64,000 nt of DNA from an uncultured Phocaeicola sp. (GTDB lineage Bacteria; Bacteroidota; Bacteroidia; Bacteroidales; Bacteroidaceae). Each line of letters opens with the position of its first letter. Position 1 is the first letter of the stretch. Shown here piece after piece: positions 16,708 to 26,314 of the stretch. Under the pieces are notes generated by a model, which had not been told where the DNA came from, made no database searches, and worked only from the letters and a program-made list of their open reading frames with translations. Both the position numbers and the translations under genes were made by a program. The DNA lies in assembly GCA_947581855.1 (NCBI GenBank), contig CANPVZ010000009.1:62001-126000 (forward strand), read 5' to 3'.

Positions 16708-18213
16708 ATGGTATTTGACAATTATGAAGTATGGTTCGTAACAGGAGCTCAGCTCTTGTACGGAGGTGATGCGGTTATCGCAGTAGACGCACATTCTAAT
16801 GAAATGGTAGCAGGATTGAACGCTTCAGGTAATCTTCCTGTAAAAGTAGTATATAAAGGTACGGTTAATTCTTCTAAAGAAATTACCGATGCATTTAAAG
16901 CAGCGAACAATGATCCACACTGTATTGGCGTGATTACTTGGATGCACACTTTCTCACCTGCTAAAATGTGGATACACGGATTGCAGGAGTTAAAAAAACC
17001 TCTGCTTCACTTCCATACTCAATTCAATAAAGAAATTCCTTGGGATACCATGGATATGGATTTCATGAATTTGAACCAAAGCGCACATGGTGACCGCGAA
17101 TTTGGACATATTTGTACCCGTTTGCGTAAGAACCGCAAAGTGGTAGTGGGCCATTGGCAAGATGAAGCAGCTCAAAAAAAGATTGCAATATGGATGCGCG
17201 TTTGTGCCGCTTGGGCTGACGCACAAGACATGCTGATTCTCCGCTTCGGCGACCAAATGAATAATGTTGCCGTAACTGACGGGGATAAAGTATCCGCCGA
17301 ACAAGTATTAGGTTATCACGTAGACTACTGTCCGGTAAACAAACTAATGGAATATCACAGAGCTATCGAAGATAGTGATGTGAAAGCACTTGTAGAAACT
17401 TATTGGAAAGAATACGACCATGCTCCCGAACTAGAAAAAGAAGGAACTGAAGCTTACACTAAGATATGGAATGCCGCTAAAGCAGAAATCGCTCTTCGCC
17501 GCTTGTTAAAAGACTATGGAGCTAAAGGTTTTACAACTAACTTCGACGACTTGGGCGAATTCGACCAGATTCCGGGACTGGCATCCCAACGTTTGATGGC
17601 TGAAGGCTACGGATTCGGGGCTGAAGGTGACTGGAAAACGGCAGCTCTATATCGCACCACTTGGTTCATGAGCCAAGGTATGCCTAAAGGGTGTTCTTTC
17701 TTGGAAGATTATACTTTAAACTTCGACGGTGAAAACAGCGCAATTTTGCAAGCTCACATGTTAGAAGTTTGTCCCTTGATCTCTGAACATAAGCCTAAAT
17801 TGGAAGTTCACCGCTTGAGTATTGGTGTCGACAGCGAAACAGCTCGTTTGGTATTCACTTCCAAACAAGGAGCAGGTGTGGCTGTTACGGTTGTCGACCT
17901 GGGTAACCGTTTCCGAATGATTGTAAATGAAGTAGAATGCATCAAATCCAAACCGTTGCCTAAGCTCCCGGTAGCTTCTGCATTATGGATTCCACAACCT
18001 AATTTCGAAGTAGGTGCAGGTGCATGGATTCTAGCAGGTGGAACACACCACTCCAGCTTCTCTTTCGATTTGACCACTGAGTATTGGGAAGACTACGCCG
18101 ACATTGCAGGTATAGAAATGGTAGTAATTGACAAGGATACAACTATCAGTAACTTCAAGAAAGAGTTACGCTTGAATGAAGTATATTACATGTTGAATAA
18201 AGCGCTATGCTAA
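16708..18213 (+). CDS. araA: L-arabinose isomerase
   Basis: At 501 aa it is the length of E. coli AraA. Motifs include EVWFVTGAQLLYG at the start, GVITWMHTFSPAKMWI, HTQFNKEIPW, RFGDQMNNVAVTDGDK, the metal-binding Glu in MAEGYGFGAEGDWK, the second metal-binding Glu in FLEDYTLNF and two later His positions in HMLEVCP and GGTHHSSFS. It converts L-arabinose to L-ribulose in the cytoplasm. Despite a 179-bp gap from araD I see no terminator between them. Confidence 0.97.
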   Translation: MVFDNYEVWFVTGAQLLYGGDAVIAVDAHSNEMVAGLNASGNLPVKVVYKGTVNSSKEITDAFKAANNDPHCIGVITWMHTFSPAKMWIHGLQELKKPLLHFHTQFNKEIPWDTMDMDFMNLNQSAHGDREFGHICTRLRKNRKVVVGHWQDEAAQKKIAIWMRVCAAWADAQDMLILRFGDQMNNVAVTDGDKVSAEQVLGYHVDYCPVNKLMEYHRAIEDSDVKALVETYWKEYDHAPELEKEGTEAYTKIWNAAKAEIALRRLLKDYGAKGFTTNFDDLGEFDQIPGLASQRLMAEGYGFGAEGDWKTAALYRTTWFMSQGMPKGCSFLEDYTLNFDGENSAILQAHMLEVCPLISEHKPKLEVHRLSIGVDSETARLVFTSKQGAGVAVTVVDLGNRFRMIVNEVECIKSKPLPKLPVASALWIPQPNFEVGAGAWILAGGTHHSSFSFDLTTEYWEDYADIAGIEMVVIDKDTTISNFKKELRLNEVYYMLNKALC

Positions 18214-18251
18214 AAATTTATTAGCTTAAGCCCCATACAACAACTTGATAA

Positions 18252-18306
18252 CATCTGTCATATTGAGTTTATCAAAATACTCTGATAACACTTGGTATGA
18301 CAGATG
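18252..18306 (+). promoter_or_regulatory. Nested inverted repeat between araA and araB
   Basis: CATCTGTCATA (18252-18262) pairs perfectly with TATGACAGATG (18296-18306). Inside it TTATCA and TGATAA pair around an 8-nt loop. The result is a long double-stem hairpin with no T-run after it. It may be an RNA processing/stability element or a DNA operator for the local regulator. Confidence 0.5.
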
Positions 18307-18362
18307 GAATCAAGGTAAAATTAAAATTATTTAGTTACTTACCTTAAATTATTGATCCCTAT

Positions 18363-19961
18363 ATGAAATTAGATGCAAAATCAACCATTGAAACAGGCAA
18401 AGCTATTCTTGGTATAGAATTCGGTTCAACTCGAATTAAAGCTGTCCTAATTGACCAAGAAAACAAGCCTATTGCTCAAGGAAGTCATACGTGGGAGAAT
18501 CAGTTAACTGACGGTCTTTGGACTTACAGCACAGAAGCTGTTTGGTATGGAATGCAAGATTGTTATGCGGACCTTCGTTCGAACGTTAAGAATCAATACG
18601 ATATAGAAATTGAAACTTTAGCCGCTATCGGTATCAGCGCTATGATGCATGGCTATATGGCATTTAATGAAAAAGCTGAAATCCTCGTACCTTTCCGTAC
18701 ATGGAGAAATACCAATACCGGTCAGGCCGCAGCAGCCTTGTCAGACCTATTTGTCTATAATATTCCTCTGAGATGGAGCATTTCTCACCTATACCAAGCT
18801 ATTTTGGATAACGAAGAGCATGTCAAAGATATTGATTATCTAACAACACTTGCCGGTTATGTTCATTGGCAAATAACAGGTGAAAAAGTATTAGGCATAG
18901 GCGACGCATCAGGTATGCTTCCTATAGATCCGAATACCAAAAACTATTCCGCCGAAATGGTAGCTAAGTTTGATTCTCTTATTGCTCCGAAAGGATATAA
19001 CTGGAAGTTGCTTGATATTCTTCCGAAAGTCTTGCCTGCAGGTAAAAACGCTGGTTTCCTCACGCCAGAAGGTGCTCAAAGACTTGATGTCTCAGGGCAT
19101 TTAAAGGCAGGAATACCTGTTTGTCCACCGGAAGGAGATGCGGGTACCGGCATGGTTGCAACCAATGCTGTCAAGCAACGTACAGGCAATGTATCAGCAG
19201 GTACATCTTCTTTCTCCATGATCGTATTAGAAAAGGAGCTGTCAAAACCATACGAAATGATTGATATGGTTACTACTCCGGATGGAAGTCTTGTAGCGAT
19301 GGTACATTGCAACAATTGTACCTCCGACCTTAACGCATGGGTTAACTTATTCAAAGAATATCAGGAACTTATGGGTATGCCCGTAGATATGGATGAAATA
19401 TATGGAAAACTCTACAATCATGCGCTCACAGGAAATGCTGATTGCGGAGGACTGATTTCATACAATTACATTTCAGGTGAACCTATAACAGGATTGGCAG
19501 AAGGCAGACCACTATTCGTACGTTCGGCAAACGATAAATTTAATCTCGCAAACTTTATGCGAACTCACTTGTATGCTTCCGTCGGAGTACTTAAGATAGG
19601 TAATGATATACTTTTCAAAGAAGAGAAAATAAAAGTCGATAGAATTACAGGGCATGGAGGACTATTCAAAACGAAGGGTGTAGGTCAACAAATACTTGCG
19701 GCTGCTATCAACTCGCCTATTTCTGTAATGAAAACAGCCGGAGAAGGCGGTGCATGGGGCATCGCTCTACTTGCTTCTTATCTTGTAAATAATGATAAGA
19801 AACAATCTCTTGCCGATTTCCTGGATGAAATAGTATTTGCTGGAGACGCAGGTATCGAAGTTTCACCTACAGCCGAAGAGGTAGATGGCTTTAATACATA
19901 TATTAAAAATTACATGGCAGGACTACCTATTGAAGAAATAGCTGTCAAATTAAAAAAATAA
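18363..19961 (+). CDS. araB: FGGY kinase, L-ribulokinase
   Basis: The 532-aa FGGY kinase has the N-terminal loop LGIEFGSTRIKAVLID, MMHGYMAF, PPEGDAGTGMVATNAV and the C-terminal ATP region ITGHGGLFKTKGVGQQ with KTAGEGGAWGIALLASY. It phosphorylates L-ribulose to L-ribulose 5-phosphate, feeding AraD. The sequence differs from the E. coli AraB type and belongs to the form usual in Bacteroidetes arabinose operons. The assignment rests on position between araA and transketolase/rpiB. Confidence 0.9.
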   Translation: MKLDAKSTIETGKAILGIEFGSTRIKAVLIDQENKPIAQGSHTWENQLTDGLWTYSTEAVWYGMQDCYADLRSNVKNQYDIEIETLAAIGISAMMHGYMAFNEKAEILVPFRTWRNTNTGQAAAALSDLFVYNIPLRWSISHLYQAILDNEEHVKDIDYLTTLAGYVHWQITGEKVLGIGDASGMLPIDPNTKNYSAEMVAKFDSLIAPKGYNWKLLDILPKVLPAGKNAGFLTPEGAQRLDVSGHLKAGIPVCPPEGDAGTGMVATNAVKQRTGNVSAGTSSFSMIVLEKELSKPYEMIDMVTTPDGSLVAMVHCNNCTSDLNAWVNLFKEYQELMGMPVDMDEIYGKLYNHALTGNADCGGLISYNYISGEPITGLAEGRPLFVRSANDKFNLANFMRTHLYASVGVLKIGNDILFKEEKIKVDRITGHGGLFKTKGVGQQILAAAINSPISVMKTAGEGGAWGIALLASYLVNNDKKQSLADFLDEIVFAGDAGIEVSPTAEEVDGFNTYIKNYMAGLPIEEIAVKLKK

Positions 19962-20028
19962 ATAACAGAAAATTCAGAGCTGTTTTGTTCAACTGAATCA
20001 TCTTTAAACACCAAATTTACAAATAACT

Positions 20029-22038
20029 ATGAATGATAATAAAATAATGAATCGCGCAGCGGACAATATTCGTATCCTCGCCGCTTCAATGGTAGAAAAA
20101 GCTAATTCCGGACATCCGGGTGGCGCAATGGGAGGTGCAGACTTTATAAACGTACTATTCTCTGAGTTTTTAGTATATGATCCTGAAAATCCTCGTTGGG
20201 AAGGTCGTGACCGTTTCTTCCTAGACCCGGGACATATGTCACCAATGCTATATTCCGTGCTAGCGTTGACGGGCAAGTTTACGATGGAGGAACTTTCTCA
20301 GTTCCGTCAATGGGGAAGTCCTACTCCGGGACATCCCGAAGTAGATGTAATGCGTGGCATTGAAAATACATCCGGTCCATTAGGACAAGGTCATACATTT
20401 GCAGTAGGCGCCGCTATTGCCGCAAAATTCCTCAAAGCACGTTTGGGTGACGTGATGAATCAAACCATCTATACATATATTTCCGATGGTGGTATCGAAG
20501 AGGAAATATCACAAGGAGCAGGACGCATTGCCGGACACTTAGGATTAGATAACCTCATTATGTTCTACGACTCTAATGATATTCAGTTATCTACTGAGTG
20601 TAAGGATGTCATGAGTGAAGATACTGCAAAAAAATATGAAGCATGGAACTGGAAAGTCATTACTATTAATGGTAACGATCCAAACCAAATTCGTGAAGCA
20701 TTGAAAGAAGCCAAAGCAGAAAAAGAACGTCCGACTCTAATCATCGGCAAAACAGTGATGGGCAAAGGTGCACGCAAAGCGGACAACTCAAGTTATGAAG
20801 CAAACTGCGCAACACATGGTGCTCCGCTCGGAGGTGACGCTTACATTAACACAATAACTAATCTGGGCGGTGATCCTACAAAACCATTCCAAATTTTCCC
20901 CGAAGTAAAAGAACTCTATGCAAAACGTGCTGCCGAACTGAAAGAAATCGTATCGAAAAAATATGCAGCAAAAGCAGAATGGGCGAAAGCTAACCCTGAG
21001 CTAGCTGCTAAAATGAACGATTGGTTTGCGAACAAAGTACCGACAGTAAATTGGGCAGGTATCGAACAAAAAGCTAATGCGGCGACCCGTAGTGCTTCAG
21101 CTACTGTCCTGAGCGCATTAGCAACACAGGTCGAAAATATGATCGTCGCATCAGCGGACCTTTCTAATTCTGACAAGACTGACGGATTCTTGAAGAAAAC
21201 CCACGCCTTTACAAAAGGTGACTTTACAGGAGCTTTTTTCCAAGCAGGTGTAGCAGAGTTGACAATGGCTTGCTGTTGTTTAGGTATGGCTCTTCATGGT
21301 GGTGTAATTCCGGCTTGCGCTACTTTCTTTGTATTTTCTGATTATATGAAACCTGCTGTACGCATGGCTGCTTTAATGGAGTTACCGGTAAAATTCATTT
21401 GGACTCATGATGCGTTCCGTGTGGGAGAAGACGGACCGACTCATGAACCAGTGGAACAAGAAGCTCAAATCCGCTTGATGGAGAAACTGAAAAATCATAA
21501 AGGACATAATTCTATGCTGGTTCTTCGCCCAGCAGACGCAGAAGAAACCACAATTGCGTGGAAACTAGCTATGGAGAATACCACGACTCCTACCGCACTG
21601 ATTTTTTCTCGTCAAAACATTACGAATTTACCAGCAGGTACGGATTATGTACAAGCAAGCAAAGGTGCATATATTGTTGCCGGAGCCGACGAAAATCCGG
21701 ATGTAATTTTAGTAGCTTCCGGTTCGGAAGTAGCTACATTGGTAGCGGGTGCCGAACTTCTTCGTAAAGACGGAATCAAACTTCGTATTGTTTCCGCTCC
21801 ATCTGAAGGATTATTCCGCAGCCAAAGTAAAGAGTATCAGGAATCTATTATTCCTACAGGAGCTAAAGTATTCGGTCTGACCGCTGGACTTCCTGTAAAC
21901 CTTCAAGGACTAGTTGGTGTTAATGGTAAAGTATTTGGTCTGGAATCATTCGGTTTCTCTGCTCCATATAAAGTATTGGACGAAAAGCTTGGTTTCACGG
22001 CTGAGAATGTATACAATCAAGTAAAAGAAATGCTTTAA
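20029..22038 (+). CDS. tkt: Transketolase
   Basis: The full-length 669-aa enzyme has NSGHPGGAMGGADF, the ThDP-binding region YISDGGIEEEISQG through YDSNDIQLST, the pyrimidine domain (FFQAGVAELTMACCCLGMALHGG) and a C-terminal domain ending SAPYKVLDEKLG. It interconverts pentose phosphates with glycolytic intermediates and disposes of the xylulose 5-phosphate made by AraBAD. It follows araB by 67 bp in the same operon. Some positions deviate from the most typical transketolases, for example DGG where DGE is common in the cofactor motif. Confidence 0.92.
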   Translation: MNDNKIMNRAADNIRILAASMVEKANSGHPGGAMGGADFINVLFSEFLVYDPENPRWEGRDRFFLDPGHMSPMLYSVLALTGKFTMEELSQFRQWGSPTPGHPEVDVMRGIENTSGPLGQGHTFAVGAAIAAKFLKARLGDVMNQTIYTYISDGGIEEEISQGAGRIAGHLGLDNLIMFYDSNDIQLSTECKDVMSEDTAKKYEAWNWKVITINGNDPNQIREALKEAKAEKERPTLIIGKTVMGKGARKADNSSYEANCATHGAPLGGDAYINTITNLGGDPTKPFQIFPEVKELYAKRAAELKEIVSKKYAAKAEWAKANPELAAKMNDWFANKVPTVNWAGIEQKANAATRSASATVLSALATQVENMIVASADLSNSDKTDGFLKKTHAFTKGDFTGAFFQAGVAELTMACCCLGMALHGGVIPACATFFVFSDYMKPAVRMAALMELPVKFIWTHDAFRVGEDGPTHEPVEQEAQIRLMEKLKNHKGHNSMLVLRPADAEETTIAWKLAMENTTTPTALIFSRQNITNLPAGTDYVQASKGAYIVAGADENPDVILVASGSEVATLVAGAELLRKDGIKLRIVSAPSEGLFRSQSKEYQESIIPTGAKVFGLTAGLPVNLQGLVGVNGKVFGLESFGFSAPYKVLDEKLGFTAENVYNQVKEML

Positions 22039-22064
22039 CGAGAAAATGTATAATCTTTGAGAAA

Positions 22065-22091
22065 GTGAAAAGCGGTTTACCGGCTTTTCAC
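22065..22091 (+). other. Intercistronic hairpin between tkt and rpiB
   Basis: GTGAAAAGC and GCTTTTCAC form a 9-bp stem with a 9-nt loop. A pyrimidine stretch rather than a T-run follows, so it is more likely an mRNA structure than a terminator. Confidence 0.4.
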
Positions 22092-22114
22092 TCTCTCTCA
22101 CTAAAAAAAGCAAT

Positions 22115-22549
22115 ATGAAGAAAATCGGTTTAGCATCAGATCATGCAGGCTTCGAACTAAAACAGTTCGTAAAAATCTGGCTCGAAGGACGCGGAATGGA
22201 ATATCAAGATTTTGGTACTTATACTTCGGAAAGTTGTGATTATGCAGATTTTGCCCATCCTTTGGCATTGGCTGTGGAAGCAGGTGAATGTTATCCAGGT
22301 ATTGCAATCTGTGGAAGCGGAAATGGTATCAACATGACATTGAATCATCATCAGGGAATCCGTGCCGCACTTTGTTGGATTCCGGAAATAGCTCATCTAG
22401 CTCGTCAACATAACGATGCCAATGTGCTTGTAATGCCTGGGCGCTTTATCACCACCGAGGAAGCCGATCAAATCATGACCGAATTCTTTAATACTAAATT
22501 TGAAGGCGGACGTCACCAGAGACGTATTGAAAAAATTCCTGTTAAGTAA
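22115..22549 (+). CDS. rpiB: Ribose 5-phosphate isomerase B
   Basis: This 144-aa protein has the RpiB pattern: KIGLASDHAGFELKQFV at the start, DFGTYTSESCDYADFAHP, and the active-site loop GIAICGSGNGINMTLNHHQGI. It interconverts ribose 5-phosphate and ribulose 5-phosphate in the cytoplasm. As the last gene of the arabinose operon it supports the transketolase reaction with its second pentose substrate. A strong terminator lies about 70 bp downstream. Confidence 0.93.
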   Translation: MKKIGLASDHAGFELKQFVKIWLEGRGMEYQDFGTYTSESCDYADFAHPLALAVEAGECYPGIAICGSGNGINMTLNHHQGIRAALCWIPEIAHLARQHNDANVLVMPGRFITTEEADQIMTEFFNTKFEGGRHQRRIEKIPVK

Positions 22550-22620
22550 ATAACAAAGAGCAAAGTAAATGGACTGAAATAAATTCAATATTTACCAGAA
22601 AATAAACCGCCTCAAACAGA

Positions 22621-22670
22621 ACTGCACTTCAAAAGTTAAGCAAAAAACTTCTGAAGTGCAGTCTTTTATA
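22621..22670 (+). terminator. Terminator of the arabinose operon
   Basis: ACTGCACTTCA and TGAAGTGCAGT form a perfect 11-bp stem, extended inward by AAGTT/AACTT, followed by CTTTTATAT. The following roughly 260 bp up to the pentapeptide gene hold nothing I can identify. Confidence 0.8.
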
Positions 22671-22929
22671 TCAACATATATATTTGAAAAAATCCAACGA
22701 TTACTTCTCAAGTAAAAAATGATCTTCACTTCTGTATATAACTTGTGAATCTCACATACCTATAATATAACATTAAAATGAGTAAGAAAATACAATCTCT
22801 ATAATAAATTGGGAAGTAAAAGTAATAAAGATATTTTGTCAATAAAGACATCAATCGGAAAGATTTAATTCCCAGTTTTTACTTGAGAACAAATTTCACT
22901 TTTATATGCTCTCTACTAAAAAAGCATTG

Positions 22930-23487
22930 TTATGAAATAATCTCAATGCCAAAGCTGCCCAACAAGCCTTCCAAACCATATCGGGAAAACCGTGCTTTAC
23001 GCAAACGATTCTGATTAGGATTAATACTATAATATTGCGCTGTAGTAAAATCAGCACCTTCAAGATTGGTATGCTGAAATATTGTACGTGAAAGGTCGCA
23101 CTCTTGAAAAACAGCACCTGAAAGATTGGCTCCGCTAAATTCCGCTTCCTGTAAGTTACATTTAACAAAATGAGTCCCTTGCAATTTCAGATCCTGAAAA
23201 ATAGCATACGACAATATACACTCTTCAAATGAAAGCGATAACGAAAATCCATTACTGGCAGCCAAATTAGTACCCGTCATTTTACATTCATAAAAGGATA
23301 CCTCTTGCCAAGAAGTATTACTTGCCATCAGTAGACTCAAATTACAATGTTCAAATCGACACTGCTCAAATAAAACTTTCCCGATACGCATCCCGGCAAA
23401 ATTACAGTTCTTAAAATTACATCGGTAATACTCAACATCCAAAGAGAAGTGCGTAAAATCTATATTAATTAAATCTCTATTCTCCAT
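22930..23487 (-). CDS. Pentapeptide-repeat protein
   Basis: The 185-aa protein is made largely of A(D/N)LxX-type five-residue repeats, such as CNFKNCNFAGM, CRFEHCNLSLL, AEFSGANLSGAVFQECDLS and TNLEGADFTTAQ. These fold into a right-handed quadrilateral beta-helix. It is of the size of Qnr/McbG proteins that bind DNA gyrase, but many members have no known role. It has no signal peptide, and the C-terminal part (GLEGLLGSFGIEIIS) is non-repetitive. A monocistronic minus-strand gene. Confidence 0.9.
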   Translation of the reverse strand: MENRDLINIDFTHFSLDVEYYRCNFKNCNFAGMRIGKVLFEQCRFEHCNLSLLMASNTSWQEVSFYECKMTGTNLAASNGFSLSLSFEECILSYAIFQDLKLQGTHFVKCNLQEAEFSGANLSGAVFQECDLSRTIFQHTNLEGADFTTAQYYSINPNQNRLRKARFSRYGLEGLLGSFGIEIIS

Positions 23488-23940
23488 CTGCCAGTCAGAT
23501 TTTATAAAAATAACACTGAAACTCTATTTTTCTTAGCCAATCCATCTTACTATCAGATAAAATCCATCCGATAGCGTAATACAAAATAATGCGATTTCAA
23601 TACAATATCCAATTTTTATGGAGCTTTTATCTCAACAATAGTAAAATCAGAGTTTCAACAGACTGGAAAGTCCCCTCTTCTTTTTTATTTTTTCTCAATG
23701 AATTATTTCAATAAAGACCTCCCTTCGTGTATTCTATCCTAATTTCAACCGAACGTTATACATCACTCTTTTCCCTTTTTTATTCCTGACGCAAGTCTGG
23801 AATACGCCCATATTTATTCTATATAAGTCTACGCCTTATTATCCTTGTCTTTTATCTGAAATACCCTTATTCTTTAATTGAGTTAGACTATTAATCCTTA
23901 CCGAAATAGTAATCTTTCAAAATAGTTGTCTATGTCTAAA
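23488..23940. other. Intergenic region, nothing identified
   Basis: About 450 bp of AT-rich DNA lie between the flavodiiron gene and the pentapeptide gene. I find no convincing ORF, promoter match or terminator hairpin. Confidence 0.4.
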
Positions 23941-25134
23941 CTATTTTCCCAATATCTTGTCTGCTAGAGCTCTACCTAATGCCTTACATAGCTCAAGACT
24001 CTCAGGCTTTACTCCATACTTCATTTCAACCGGTGTGCCAACAATTTCAAATTTCAATCGTTCACTTATTTCAGTAATTCGCTTGACAACCTGACCAGAC
24101 CAACTAAAACTTCCAAAATATCCTAAATAATGATCCTTTATATCACGGCAAACAAGCTTACCTAACAAAGATTCCATTTCCGGAAATAAAGCTCCATTAT
24201 ATGTAGGAGCTCCCACAGCCAAACCATTATAACGAAAAACATCTGCAATGATATACGAATGATTCACCCGCATTACATCATGCATGATAATTTTTTTCAC
24301 TCCCTGCTCCGAAGCACCCTCAGCAATGGCTTCAGCCATCTGCTCGGTATTGCCATACATACTTCCGTAACAAACAACAAGTCCTGCCTCGGTAGCATAA
24401 CGACTCAGCCGGTCATATGTAGCCACTACACGCGGAATCTGTACGGTCCACACAGGTCCGTGGGTAGAAGCAATAACTTTAATATCCAAACCTTGTAACT
24501 TCTGTAGAGCCTTTTGAACCGGAGAACCATATTTTCCGACTATATTAGAATAATAGCGTTCCATCTCACTCCAATACCATTCCGTATCCATCGATATATC
24601 CAAAACCCCTCCATTCAACGCACCAAAACATCCGAATGCATCACCTGAAAAGAGTACATTTTCCGTTTCGTCAAACGAAATCATCGTTTCCGGCCAATGC
24701 ACCATAGGTATCATATAAAATCTTAAGAGATGACATCCCAGCGAAAGCGAATCCCCTTCATCTATCGTCAAAAAGTTTCCAGTCTCACCATAAAAACCCG
24801 CCACCATATCAAAAGTCCTTTTATTTCCTACTAAGGTAATCTCCGGATAATATTTACGAATTAAATTGATTGAACCGGAATGGTCGGGTTCCATATGATT
24901 AATAATCAAATAATCAATGGGCCGGTCAACTATCACTTGTTTTATTTTATCTAAATATCTTTCAAAAAAGTCCACTTCTACCGTATCCACCAAAGCAATC
25001 TTTTCATCCGCTATAAGATACGAATTATACGAAACACCATAAGGCAATGGCCACATTCCTTCAAACAGAGGCTTGGTCCGATCATTTACACCCACATAAT
25101 ATATGTTACCTTTTATTTTCATTGTTTCAATCAT
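23941..25134 (-). CDS. Flavodiiron protein (FprA/A-type flavoprotein)
   Basis: The 397-aa protein has an N-terminal metallo-beta-lactamase domain with di-iron ligands HMEPDHSG, the His in MVHWPETM, the Asp in FSGDAFGCFG and STHGPVW. The C-terminal flavodoxin domain binds FMN (CYGSMYGNTEQMAEAIAEG). Family members reduce oxygen or nitric oxide to water or nitrous oxide and protect anaerobes. The domain order and length match the two-domain class A. The ATG five codons in (MKIKGNIYY) is an alternative start. The electron donor is not encoded nearby. Confidence 0.93.
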   Translation of the reverse strand: MIETMKIKGNIYYVGVNDRTKPLFEGMWPLPYGVSYNSYLIADEKIALVDTVEVDFFERYLDKIKQVIVDRPIDYLIINHMEPDHSGSINLIRKYYPEITLVGNKRTFDMVAGFYGETGNFLTIDEGDSLSLGCHLLRFYMIPMVHWPETMISFDETENVLFSGDAFGCFGALNGGVLDISMDTEWYWSEMERYYSNIVGKYGSPVQKALQKLQGLDIKVIASTHGPVWTVQIPRVVATYDRLSRYATEAGLVVCYGSMYGNTEQMAEAIAEGASEQGVKKIIMHDVMRVNHSYIIADVFRYNGLAVGAPTYNGALFPEMESLLGKLVCRDIKDHYLGYFGSFSWSGQVVKRITEISERLKFEIVGTPVEMKYGVKPESLELCKALGRALADKILGK

Positions 25135-25271
25135 TTATGTTTACTCTTCTTTAAGTTTCGCAGTTTTTTATCTTTCAGAGCATAAAAGAATTCTCATTTC
25201 TTTCACAAGTTAGAAAAAATAAGAATACAAATAAAAACTTTTTCCAAACAAGTTTGCCAACCTCACTATTT

Positions 25272-26225
25272 TCACTCCTTCACTACTCCTTTATAAAACT
25301 TTCCTTGATAGGACATACGCTGACGCATACGTTTTTTCACCATATCAGTGAATTCATAATTCTTCAATCCCCAATCGGGAGCAATCAACATCTTCTTTGG
25401 AGACTGTGATATAAAACGATCTAACACTAAATCCGGACGAAGACGCTCAATGTAATCAATTACCAAATCAGCATATTCTCCAGCCGTGTACAAATGAAAC
25501 CGTTCAGGATCCTTCTGGTACTCATAAGCCATACGAGTACCCTTAATCAATTGCAACTGATGCAATTTCAAAGTAGTTAACGGAAGTTCCGACAAAACAG
25601 CAGCCTGTTCAATCATCTCTTTCCTTTCCTCCCCAGGCAATCCTAAAATCACATGTCCTCCCGTAAAGATATTACGTTCCGCCGTACGACAAATTGCGTC
25701 CTTTGCCACAGCGAAAGTATGTCCCCGATTGATACGCAATAGAGTTTCATCATTCGTGCTTTCTATACCATATTCAACAATTAAAAAAGCATATTGATTT
25801 ATCTCTTCCAGATAATTCAACAAGGCTTCCGGCATACAATCGGGACGGGTTCCTATAACTAACCCTACCACATCCTGTACCGAAAGCGCCTCTTCATACT
25901 TCCGCTTCAGTTCGTCCAACCCGGCATAAGTGTTACTATAAGCCTGAAAATATGCCAAATATTTCATCTCAGGATATTTATGCGAAAAAAATGCTTTTCC
26001 TTCTTCCATTTGGAGAGAAATACTTTTTCCCGTGTCGCAATAGGCAGGATTAAATGTTTGATTATTACAATATGTACATCCTCCCCATCCCACAGAACCA
26101 TCACGGTTAGGACAAGAGAAACCGGCGTTCAATGAAATTTTCTGAACTTTATAAGGAAAATGCTTTTTCAGAAAAACATTAAACTCGTTATAAAGGGAAA
26201 CCGTATTGATATTATTTTTGTTCAT
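25272..26225 (-). CDS. Radical SAM protein, YhcC/TIGR01212 family
   Basis: From the chosen start the protein is 317 aa. The iron-sulfur motif is CPNRDGSVGWGGCTYC near the N-terminus, followed by FQAYSNTYAGLDELK, GTRPDCMPEALLNYL, VEYGIESTNDETLLRINRGH and GGHVILGLPGEERKEM. The family is widespread; its substrate is not settled, though RNA modification has been suggested. An upstream start 13 codons earlier is possible, but ATG at 26225 removes an unlikely hydrophobic extension and places a -7 box (26234-26241) directly before it. Confidence 0.88.
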   Translation of the reverse strand: MNKNNINTVSLYNEFNVFLKKHFPYKVQKISLNAGFSCPNRDGSVGWGGCTYCNNQTFNPAYCDTGKSISLQMEEGKAFFSHKYPEMKYLAYFQAYSNTYAGLDELKRKYEEALSVQDVVGLVIGTRPDCMPEALLNYLEEINQYAFLIVEYGIESTNDETLLRINRGHTFAVAKDAICRTAERNIFTGGHVILGLPGEERKEMIEQAAVLSELPLTTLKLHQLQLIKGTRMAYEYQKDPERFHLYTAGEYADLVIDYIERLRPDLVLDRFISQSPKKMLIAPDWGLKNYEFTDMVKKRMRQRMSYQGKFYKGVVKE

Positions 26226-26233
26226 AACGGACG

Positions 26234-26241
26234 CAAAAATA
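26234..26241 (-). promoter_or_regulatory. -7 box for the radical SAM gene
   Basis: TATTTTTG on the minus strand is an exact TAnnTTTG match, 8 bp before the chosen ATG, so the leader would be very short. No good -33 box is seen. Confidence 0.35.
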
Positions 26242-26275
26242 ACAAAATAAGAAGAGGTATCCACCGAATTTTCAT

Positions 26276-26283
26276 TACTTTTG
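26276..26283 (+). promoter_or_regulatory. -7 box for the DPP IV gene
   Basis: TACTTTTG is an exact consensus match 31 bp before the start codon. It is divergent from the radical SAM promoter. Confidence 0.45.
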
Positions 26284-26314
26284 CAGCAATTATCAAAAAC
26301 AAACTGTTACTATA

